Source: Nitrospirales bacterium
GTDB lineage: Bacteria; Nitrospirota; Nitrospiria; Nitrospirales; UBA8639
Direction: 5' to 3'
Assembly (NCBI GenBank): GCA_029261305.1
Contig: JAJDBO010000069.1
Location: 1-11,839 of the forward strand
Length of the DNA: 11,839 nucleotides
The position numbers and the translations under genes were made by a program. The first letter of the stretch is position 1. Each line of letters begins with the position of its first letter. Below the pieces are notes generated by a model that was not told the DNA's origin, ran no database searches, and saw nothing but the letters and a program-made list of their open reading frames with translations. This document shows, one piece after another, positions 5,511 to 11,839 of the stretch.

Positions 5511-7188
5511 GGATCACCCGCAACACTTCCTCCACGGTCGTGACACCTTGCAAGGCCTTATCAATTCCGTCCTCTACCATGGTGCGCATCCCGCTCTCTT
5601 TAGCCAATCGTGCAATTTCCTTGAGATCAGGACCGTGGAGAATAGGTTCATGAAATTGTTCGTCGAACGTGAGAATTTCAAAGATCCCGATCCGTCCCCG
5701 GTACCCACTGCCTCCACACGAATCACACCCTTTCCCTTCCCAGAGACGAGGGGCCACCCCTTCAGGAACCTGGACCTGAGCAGCTTGCAGAACAATTTCA
5801 GCATCAGGACGCTCGGTTTTGCAGCCGTCACATAACCGCCGAATGAGTCGTTGACCAATAATGGCAATCAATGAAGGCGGGAGAAGAAACGGTTCGACTC
5901 CCATGTCCATCAATCGGGGCAATGCGCCAATGGCATCGTTCGTATGCAGAGTGGACAGCACCAAGTGACCAGTAAAAGCGGCACGAATGGAGAGTTCTGC
6001 AGTTTCACGATCGCGGATTTCCCCCACCATGATCACATCTGGATCTTGCCGGAGAAGCGCTCGTAGACCGACTGGAAACGTCATCCCAATGTCTGAGTTT
6101 ATTTGAGTTTGTCGGACCAGAGGCAGTTCGTATTCGATAGGATCTTCAAGGGTAAACACACTGCGCTCCTGCATATTGATCGCCTGAAGGCCTGTATAGA
6201 GGGTCGTATTTTTCCCGCTTCCTGTTGGACCCGTCACGAGAACAATTCCATGAGTGCGTTTCATCGCCCGCTCAAACACCCATTGATTGCGGTCTGAGAG
6301 ACCCAATGAAATCATCTCATGTTTAACACTCGTTTTGTCTAGAATCCTCATGACCACACTCTCGCCAAAACTCGTGGGTAGCGAGGAGATACGAAGATCC
6401 ACGGGACGGTGGCCTGCCGTAAATGTAATATGGCCATCCTGTGGTAACCGTTTTTCGGTCACATTTAAATTGGCCATGAGCTTGAAACGGGCAATCGCCG
6501 GAGCTTGCAACTGCTTGGGCATCAGGACTTCTTGACGAAGCACGCCATCCACGCGCAATCGGACACGAAGAATTTTTTCATCGGGCTCGATATGAATATC
6601 CGTCGCTCGATGTTTGATCGCAATGGCAATGATTTGATTACACAAGCGAACCATGGGCGCTTCTACTCCTGATCCTTCTTCCAATTGATCAAGACCTTGC
6701 CGCAACAATTGATCCACGGTTTCATTAATCGTCCCACTTTGCGAATAGTACTGGTCCACGGCGTCCAACAAATCGTTGAGCGATGCCGAGGCCACCTTCA
6801 GAACCAAACCTGTTCTTCGTTCGATGGTATCTACGGCCACCACGTCCATGGTATTGACCAACGCGACCGTCAACATGTTGCCTTCTCGTTTGATGGGGAG
6901 GGCAGGAATTCGTCTGGCGAGTTCGTAGGGGATCAGTTCCAGTACTGCAGGTTCAATGTAAATATCCGCGAGGTTAATAACCTCAGACGCAGTTTGCTGC
7001 GCCAGAAATGCTTGGAGCACATCCTGGGTAATAAAACCTAGATTGGTGAGAATCTCTCCGAGACGCCCACCAAGGCGCTCCATTTCTCGAAGCGCCAAGC
7101 TGAGTTGGTCTTCTGTCAGAAAGCCAGATTCGAGAAGCCGTTGTCCTAGCGGTTTTGTTTTTTGAGAGGTCTGCGTAGACGTGGTCAC
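5503..7188 (-). CDS. GspE/PilB-family filament assembly ATPase
   Basis: 561 residues, normal for PilB/GspE. The N-terminal MshEN-like domain (about 12-150) opens with GQRLLESGFLTEDQL. The catalytic part has the Asp box (HRATDIHIEPDE, 193-204), Walker A (GPTGSGKNT, 320-328), LEDPIEYE (347-354), Walker B (DPDVIMVGEIRD, 382-393) and His box (STLHTND, 412-418). A zinc-type tetracysteine follows (C453, C456, C488, C491). It would power filament assembly as a cytoplasmic hexamer docked on the GspF/PilC protein encoded next. Walker A is odd: residue 327 is Asn (AAT) where Thr or Ser normally binds magnesium; the rest of the site is intact. The MshEN domain of relatives such as MshE binds c-di-GMP, but I did not confirm those contact residues here. 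The start is GTG at 7188, with GGGAG at plus-strand 7197-7201, 8 nt away. It could serve a pilus or a secretion system; no retraction ATPase is in view. Confidence 0.93.
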   Translation of the reverse strand: MTTSTQTSQKTKPLGQRLLESGFLTEDQLSLALREMERLGGRLGEILTNLGFITQDVLQAFLAQQTASEVINLADIYIEPAVLELIPYELARRIPALPIKREGNMLTVALVNTMDVVAVDTIERRTGLVLKVASASLNDLLDAVDQYYSQSGTINETVDQLLRQGLDQLEEGSGVEAPMVRLCNQIIAIAIKHRATDIHIEPDEKILRVRLRVDGVLRQEVLMPKQLQAPAIARFKLMANLNVTEKRLPQDGHITFTAGHRPVDLRISSLPTSFGESVVMRILDKTSVKHEMISLGLSDRNQWVFERAMKRTHGIVLVTGPTGSGKNTTLYTGLQAINMQERSVFTLEDPIEYELPLVRQTQINSDIGMTFPVGLRALLRQDPDVIMVGEIRDRETAELSIRAAFTGHLVLSTLHTNDAIGALPRLMDMGVEPFLLPPSLIAIIGQRLIRRLCDGCKTERPDAEIVLQAAQVQVPEGVAPRLWEGKGCDSCGGSGYRGRIGIFEILTFDEQFHEPILHGPDLKEIARLAKESGMRTMVEDGIDKALQGVTTVEEVLRVIHG

Positions 7189-7226
7189 GGGGTAAACTCC
7201 CGCGAAATGATTATGAGGTCAACCAA

Positions 7227-7937
7227 CTACCGATGCGCAAGATAGAGATAGAGGGTATCAGTGGTTGTATCATACTTAGCCCGGCCTCTGAGTTGTTTTG
7301 TGGAGGCCGTGGTCCCAATATCTCGATCGACGATGGAATCAAAACGATCAAAATCCTCGAGGCTTAAACCCGTTAACTGGTAATACACCACATTGGCCCC
7401 AGTCGGGATATCACTATCTCCGTCATCACCCTTCAGGTCCCACCCAAGATTTGTCCCCGTCACTGTCGTTCCATAACTGACTGCGGCCGTGGCAGGAATA
7501 TACATGGCCGTACCCAATGCAGAAGGGGTCGACGTATCAAACTTCTCCAAATAGGGTCCTCGAAATTTTGGCCATAACCCATTCGCCGTTACCAACGCAT
7601 CCGAACGGGACAATGTTAAGCGGGCGGCCATTGAGGTCGCTGTGGCGCTATCGCCAGTCGTTTCGGCAGTGGGACTACCCGTGGCATTCAATGGAAGGAG
7701 ACTTCCAATATCCCCATAGTATTTCGTCACGGCCGTCTCATAGGCCTTGACTGAGGCTGCGACGGCATTGACTCGAGATTCTGCAATCACATCGAAGACC
7801 TTTGGCAGGACGAGAGCCGCGAGCACCGCGACAACCGCGAGCACCCCAATCATTTCGATCAGCGTAAAACCACGCGAATCACCTGGATTCACCCCGACAT
7901 GTTTTTCAATTCTCTGTACGAAGATTTCGTGCACCAT
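7227..7937 (-). CDS. GspG-like type IV pilin/pseudopilin, second tandem copy
   Basis: 236 residues. The leader is 23 residues ending in Gly23, then FTLIE with Glu28 and a hydrophobic helix (IGVLAVVAVLAALVLP). The rest is a globular domain with features reminiscent of GspG: GPYLEKF in the middle and an acidic GDDGDSDI segment near the C-terminus that resembles the GspG calcium loop. It ends in LYLYLAHR, as does its upstream neighbour, and the two align along their whole length, so this is a tandem duplication. The ATG at 7937 has a strong ribosome site (AAGGA, plus-strand 7944-7948, 6 nt away). The stop lies 38 nt before the ATPase start. It probably polymerises into the filament shaft, alone or with its paralogue. 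Pilin versus secretion pseudopilin cannot be decided here. Confidence 0.87.
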   Translation of the reverse strand: MVHEIFVQRIEKHVGVNPGDSRGFTLIEMIGVLAVVAVLAALVLPKVFDVIAESRVNAVAASVKAYETAVTKYYGDIGSLLPLNATGSPTAETTGDSATATSMAARLTLSRSDALVTANGLWPKFRGPYLEKFDTSTPSALGTAMYIPATAAVSYGTTVTGTNLGWDLKGDDGDSDIPTGANVVYYQLTGLSLEDFDRFDSIVDRDIGTTASTKQLRGRAKYDTTTDTLYLYLAHR

Positions 7938-8069
7938 AAACCATCCTTGGTTGGTATCACTTTGTTTCGGATAATCGCTGTCGATTCTTAACTATCGTGT
8001 TCTCCCTCTATTCCTACTTAGGATGAGAGCGTTAGCCTGACCAATAAATGAGACATCCATGTCCCTCGA
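7938..8069. other. intergenic region between the tandem pilins
   Basis: 132 nt between the two pilin genes, longer than the other gaps in the cluster, so a separate promoter or an mRNA processing site is possible. A small palindrome GACAT-CC-ATGTC lies at 8052-8063. I see no convincing -35/-10 pair and no hairpin with a T-tract. Confidence 0.3.
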
Positions 8070-8747
8070 CTATCGATGGGCTAAATAGAGATATAGGGTC
8101 CCGCTAGAACCTGAATGCCATTTGGCTCGCCCACGTAGTACCTTTTCAGCATCGGTGCCTCCAATATCCGCATCGATGATTCGATCAAGTTCCAAAAAAT
8201 CATCCTCTCCTAATCCCGTTAATCGAAAATACACAACATTGGAGCCTGAGCCTAGATCGCTATTTCCATCATCACCCTTCAAGTCCCAACCCAAGTTATT
8301 TCCTGTCACCGCCGTACCATAAGACACGGCAGCTCTCGCAGGAATATACATGTTGGTCCCAAGTCCTGCTGGAGAACTGGTTTCAAATTTTTCCAAGTAC
8401 GGCCCATTAAATTTTGACCACAGACCCGCTCCAGTATTGAGAGGATCTGAGCTTGATAATGTCAAACGTGCAGCCATCGAACGAGCCGTCCCACTATTCC
8501 CATTATTCTCAGTCTGAGGCGTACCTGAGGCATTCAACGGCAACACGGACCCGATATCCACATAATATTTTGTCACGGCAGTCTCATAGGTTTTAAGAGC
8601 CGCGGCCAATGCATCAATTTTGGACGAAGCAATGATGTCAAACACTTTCGGGATGATTAAGGCCACTAAGACCGCGACCACTGCCAACACCCCGATCATT
8701 TCGATCAAGGTAAACCCGCAATTCGACTTTCGTATTTTTTTATCCAT
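8070..8747 (-). CDS. GspG-like type IV pilin/pseudopilin, first tandem copy
   Basis: 225 residues from the ATG at 8747-8745, chosen because AAGGTG (plus-strand 8755-8760) lies 7 nt upstream. A TTG at 8774 would add nine residues but has no such site. The leader MDKKIRKSNCG is 11 residues, then FTLIE with Glu16 and a hydrophobic helix (IGVLAVVAVLVALIIP). The globular part carries GPYLEKF, an acidic GDDGNSDL segment like the GspG calcium loop, and a terminal LYLYLAHR. It is the first gene of the six-gene minus-strand cluster and so the likely major subunit, though expression cannot be read from sequence. Compared with its paralogue at 7227-7937 the leader is much shorter and more typical. Confidence 0.88.
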   Translation of the reverse strand: MDKKIRKSNCGFTLIEMIGVLAVVAVLVALIIPKVFDIIASSKIDALAAALKTYETAVTKYYVDIGSVLPLNASGTPQTENNGNSGTARSMAARLTLSSSDPLNTGAGLWSKFNGPYLEKFETSSPAGLGTNMYIPARAAVSYGTAVTGNNLGWDLKGDDGNSDLGSGSNVVYFRLTGLGEDDFLELDRIIDADIGGTDAEKVLRGRAKWHSGSSGTLYLYLAHR

Positions 8748-9113
8748 AGAGTGACACCTTACTTTCAGCCTCAATGTATCCCACCAAGAGCTATGTCGGT
8801 CCCAGATGAAAAAATATTAACCGTTCTCTTCGTTTTCACTGCCATATTGGACTTTGCCTGATTCTTTCTAGGTCATATTTCTTTTTCGTGTTAGAAAAGG
8901 ACACATCCTGGCAGGCACACAAGTACATTTTCTCTTTCATCACACCTGGGTTCAATTAAGAATCGCCCTTCAAATCCCGACGAGACCTCTGAAAGACCTG
9001 TATTTTGACGGACTGGAGCCGCACCAGAGGGCAAACACTGTCCCCATACCCTCCGCTGGGCCGGTTTGGGACAAGGTTCTAGAGAGGAATCATAAAGGAC
9101 ATCACCTTCTCAC
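8748..9113. other. divergent intergenic region, pilin cluster / hybrid kinase
   Basis: 366 nt between the first pilin gene (minus) and the hybrid kinase gene (plus). Promoters for both should lie here. I see one weak minus-strand sigma70-like pair (listed separately). For the plus strand, a TTGACG at 9005-9010 has no good -10 at the right distance. I looked for a sigma54 -24/-12 element, since pilin genes often use one; TGGCAG on the minus strand near 8840-8845 lacks the matching GC 10 nt on. No gene, RNA or repeat is recognised. Confidence 0.4.
8927..8955 (-). promoter_or_regulatory. weak sigma70-like promoter candidate for the pilin cluster
   Basis: On the minus strand TTGAAC (plus positions 8950-8955) and GAAAAT (8927-8932) are separated by 17 nt; each matches its consensus hexamer at 4 of 6 positions. 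It would give a leader of roughly 170 nt before the ATG at 8747. Such matches are common by chance. Confidence 0.2.
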
Positions 9114-11839
9114 ATGACCATGCTCACCACTTTCCGAAATTTATCTCTTAGCCGCAAACTCCTCAGCATCATCATGGTGACTTGCAGTGGAGCATTGATT
9201 CTCGCCTGTGCGGTCATTATGGTGTACGACCTCTTGTTATATCGGGAGGATATGTCCCAACAACTATCCGTACAAGCGGACATCATTGGAGACAATAGTG
9301 CGATCGCCTTGGCCCAGCAAGACCGAGAGGTGGCCAACAAAACATTACAAGCACTTCGATTCCAACCCGGCATTACCAGAGCCATCATCTATGCCAAGGA
9401 TGGGTCGCCTTTTGCCTCCTTCTATCCCACGCTCTCCAATGCAGCCCCAGTCTTTTCCCATATCGAGGACTTCGGATTTGATTTTATGACTCTGTCCCTT
9501 GTTCGGGAAATCATGGATAACGGTAACCGGATTGGGACCATAGTGATTCGAGCTAGGTTAGATGAGATTCAAGAACGCTGGATGGCGTTTGGGACTATCG
9601 TGGGAGGGGTGATCTTTGCCTCAAGTCTCTTCGCGTTTCTTCTTTCAAATCGCCTGCAAGCCCTCATTTCGGACCCGATCCTCCGGCTTACTTACTTGGC
9701 CCAACGAGTGTCATCCGAAAAAAATTATTCTCTGCGTGAAACAAAGAACAGTCAGGATGAAATTGGCACACTCATTGACGGTGTGAATGACATGTTGGAA
9801 CAAATCCAACATCGAGACCGGCAATTACAAAAACATCAAGAAGAATTGGAAGAGCTTGTCAATCACCGCACGGCTGAGTTGGCGGGACTTCATCGACAGG
9901 TTGAACTGATTCTCGATACCGCTGGGGAAGGAATTATTGGTCTGGATCAACAGGGACGAGCGAAATTTGTCAATGCTGCGGCCTCTCGAATGCTGGGATG
10001 GACAGGAAAAGAATTGCAGAACCAGTCCCTTCATAATTTTATTCACCAGAACAACTCCGAAGGATCTCCTTATCCAGCAACCGAATTCGCCCATTATGAG
10101 ACCGCTGAAAAGGGAGCAGTTCCCTCCGAAATTCATGACGTCTTCTGGCGAAAGGATGAGACTTCATTTCCCGTAGAGTATATGAGTGCGCCCATTCGCG
10201 ATGAGACCGGTCTGGTCACTGGATTCGTCATGACCTTTCGTGACGTCACGGAACACAAACAATTCGAAGCGGCTCTTTATGATGCGGTTCAAACCGCAGA
10301 GGATGCGAATCAAGCCAAATCTCAATTTCTCGCGAATATGAGCCACGAGATTCGAACACCGATGAATGGGCTACTGGGCATGTCTGAGCTCTTACTCACC
10401 ACCCAACAAACTCCGAAGCAACGTCAGTTTACAGAATCTCTTCATCGATCAGGACAGCACCTGCTTCATATCCTCAATGACATTCTGGACTTTTCAAAAA
10501 TTGAAGCTGACAAACTGACATTGGAAACGGTAGATTTTTTCGTGCACCAAACACTGGAAGATACCGTGCAATTGTTTGCCGAACCCGCACAAAAAAAGGG
10601 GGTGGAACTCATTTGTCATATCGAGCCTTCGGTGCCACATATGGCAAAAGGGGATCCAATTCGCCTGAGGCAAATTCTGACCAACCTCCTTGGCAATGCC
10701 ATCAAATTCACGAATCAAGGGGAAGTGTACGTACATTGCTTTATCACCCAACAGAACCCTGATTCCTTTGATCTCTCTATTGAGGTGCGAGATACAGGTA
10801 TTGGCATTCCACCTGAAGTCCAATCCCAAATTTTTGAACCATTTTCTCAAGCAGATAGCTCAACCACGAGAAAATTTGGGGGAACAGGGTTGGGCTTGAC
10901 CATCACGAAACAATTAACCCAGCTCATGGGTGGTCATATTCAGATGTCCACAGTAATAGGGCAAGGCTCGACATTTTCCGTTCATATTCCTCTGGGACAA
11001 GGCACCATGCCGGAATTGCCTCACACCAATGTTCCTCATTTGCCAAACTTTCGAATGTTGTTGGTTGAGGACAATCCTCGAACCCAATTAGCCATAGAAC
11101 ATCTATTCATAAAATGCGCCATTCAAGTTCGCCATGCCGCCAGCGGGACTCAAGCACTACAAATCCTCAATCAGGAAACCCCTCAGGAAAAACATTTCCA
11201 TGCGATCTTCATTGATCAGACCTTGCCTGATATGGACGGGATCGACTTAGCCGCACACATTAAAGGTCGCTCAGGTGGCCCCACAATTCCACTCGTCCTG
11301 CTTACTCCCTGGCACATGACTGAGGATACCTTTCAACGAGCCTCCCAGATTGGACTGGATCGGCAAATATTAAAACCCGTCCGTCAAGCTGCGCTATATG
11401 ACCAATTGCGAGATTTAGCAGATACAACACCTTCCCCACTTGAGTCTTCGGTGAATCCAGTCGCCACTCCCGTTCAGCATGGTCTTGGTTCGGCGTCAAT
11501 TCTTTTGGCAGAAGACCATCAGGTCAATCAAGAAATCGTCAAAGCCATGGTGGAACATTTGGGCTTACATCTTGAAGTGGTTAACAATGGAATCGAAGCC
11601 ATTCAAGCCCTAGCTCGGCAGTCGTATGACCTCGTGCTCATGGATTGGCAAATGCCGGAACTCGATGGACTTTCGGCAACATTGGAAATACGGGAACAAG
11701 GAGTGCAAGGACGAATCCACACCCATTTACCAATCATTGCGATTACCGCCCATACCACCGCACAAGATCGTCAGACTTGTCTGGATGCTGGAACCGATGA
11801 TGTCCTAGCCAAGCCATTTTCCCTTGAACAATTACAGAC
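9114..11839 (+). CDS. hybrid sensor histidine kinase (CHASE8-HAMP-PAS-HisKA-HATPase-REC-REC), 3' end cut
   Basis: 908 codons are visible with no stop; the gene leaves the right edge. TM1 is about residues 16-38. The periplasmic part (39-156) looks like a CHASE8 sensor (DIIGDNSAIALAQQD...ALRFQPGITRAIIY). TM2 is 158-178, HAMP 179-232, a coiled coil follows, and PAS spans about 262-385. HisKA has SHEIRTP with phospho-acceptor His411. HATPase_c shows the N-box (Asn528), G1 (DTGIGIP, Asp560) and G2 (GGTGLGL, 589-595). REC1 (about 647-763) has E652/D653, Asp701 and Lys754; REC2 (about 796 on) has E800/D801, Asp844 and Lys900, so both receivers look active. The layout is BarA-like, and an Hpt domain or separate Hpt protein would complete the relay. 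The ATG at 9114 follows an in-frame stop at 9093-9095; AAAGGA at 9094-9099 is 14 nt away, a long spacing. The gene is divergent from the pilin cluster, so control of it is plausible but unproven. Confidence 0.92.
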   Translation, partial: MTMLTTFRNLSLSRKLLSIIMVTCSGALILACAVIMVYDLLLYREDMSQQLSVQADIIGDNSAIALAQQDREVANKTLQALRFQPGITRAIIYAKDGSPFASFYPTLSNAAPVFSHIEDFGFDFMTLSLVREIMDNGNRIGTIVIRARLDEIQERWMAFGTIVGGVIFASSLFAFLLSNRLQALISDPILRLTYLAQRVSSEKNYSLRETKNSQDEIGTLIDGVNDMLEQIQHRDRQLQKHQEELEELVNHRTAELAGLHRQVELILDTAGEGIIGLDQQGRAKFVNAAASRMLGWTGKELQNQSLHNFIHQNNSEGSPYPATEFAHYETAEKGAVPSEIHDVFWRKDETSFPVEYMSAPIRDETGLVTGFVMTFRDVTEHKQFEAALYDAVQTAEDANQAKSQFLANMSHEIRTPMNGLLGMSELLLTTQQTPKQRQFTESLHRSGQHLLHILNDILDFSKIEADKLTLETVDFFVHQTLEDTVQLFAEPAQKKGVELICHIEPSVPHMAKGDPIRLRQILTNLLGNAIKFTNQGEVYVHCFITQQNPDSFDLSIEVRDTGIGIPPEVQSQIFEPFSQADSSTTRKFGGTGLGLTITKQLTQLMGGHIQMSTVIGQGSTFSVHIPLGQGTMPELPHTNVPHLPNFRMLLVEDNPRTQLAIEHLFIKCAIQVRHAASGTQALQILNQETPQEKHFHAIFIDQTLPDMDGIDLAAHIKGRSGGPTIPLVLLTPWHMTEDTFQRASQIGLDRQILKPVRQAALYDQLRDLADTTPSPLESSVNPVATPVQHGLGSASILLAEDHQVNQEIVKAMVEHLGLHLEVVNNGIEAIQALARQSYDLVLMDWQMPELDGLSATLEIREQGVQGRIHTHLPIIAITAHTTAQDRQTCLDAGTDDVLAKPFSLEQLQ

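Noticed and set aside
5106..5835. Plus-strand open frames of 126-145 residues across the platform and ATPase genes
   Set aside because: They lie antisense to strongly supported gspF/gspE-type genes, and their translations look like reverse-complement noise.
8052..8063. Palindrome GACAT-CC-ATGTC between the tandem pilins
   Set aside because: Five-base arms around a 2-nt centre are frequent by chance, and no promoter element adjoins it.
8748..8774. Longer N-terminus of the first pilin starting at a TTG (8774)
   Set aside because: The ATG at 8747 has AAGGTG at 7 nt and gives a normal 11-residue leader. The TTG has no ribosome site.
8836..8850. Sigma54-type -24/-12 element upstream of the first pilin (TGGCAG on the minus strand)
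   Set aside because: The required GC dinucleotide at the fixed spacing is absent (GA instead).
9110..9388. Minus-strand 92-residue frame at the start of the kinase gene
   Set aside because: It is antisense to the sensor kinase N-terminus, which has clear domains. The frame shows no family features.
1..11839. CRISPR array, tRNA/rRNA genes, insertion sequences or prophage parts
   Set aside because: No regularly spaced direct repeats, no tRNA-like cloverleaf or rRNA segments, and no transposase, integrase or phage protein were recognised.

Overview
The window suggests a Gram-negative bacterium of roughly balanced base composition. It carries part of a type IV filament locus, meaning a type IV pilus or type II secretion-like pseudopilus. 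The style of the pilins and the CHASE8-type hybrid kinase reminds me of Nitrospirota, perhaps a marine Nitrospira relative, but that is an impression from memory and not a sequence match.

Layout, left to right. (1) 1-308, minus: the first 102 codons of a PilM/GspL-like actin-fold assembly protein, running off the left edge. (2) 579-1022, plus: a single-domain PilZ protein (c-di-GMP receptor type), preceded by a tiny overlapping upstream ORF. (3) 1023-1199: a convergent intergenic gap with weak hairpins. (4) 8747 down to 1200, minus: a compact six-gene cluster. In transcription order it has two GspG-like FTLIE pilins in tandem (8747-8070 and 7937-7227), a GspE/PilB assembly ATPase (7188-5503), a GspF/PilC platform protein (5510-4302), a minor pilin (4300-3512) and a 750-residue giant pilin-like protein (3452-1200). 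(5) 8748-9113: a divergent intergenic region. (6) 9114 to the right edge, plus: a transmembrane hybrid sensor kinase (CHASE8-like sensor, HAMP, PAS, HisKA, HATPase_c, two receiver domains), cut by the window end.

How the parts fit. The ATPase and platform protein would extract prepilins from the inner membrane and polymerise them. The tandem FTLIE proteins are the likely main subunits. The two last genes are paralogues over their first ~260 residues. The upstream one ends exactly at the last Cys of a C-terminal Cys pair. The downstream one carries about 490 more residues after the same Cys pair: three degenerate beta-rich repeats and a terminal jelly-roll-like domain. It also has Pro where pilins have Glu at mature position 5. 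I read it as a modular tip or adhesin subunit of the filament. The PilZ protein and the divergent hybrid kinase are plausible c-di-GMP and phosphorelay inputs, judged only from position.

Most notable points: the giant Glu5-less modular pilin, a Walker A lysine followed by Asn instead of Thr/Ser in the ATPase, and a long near-perfect inverted repeat at the junction of the two minor pilin genes.
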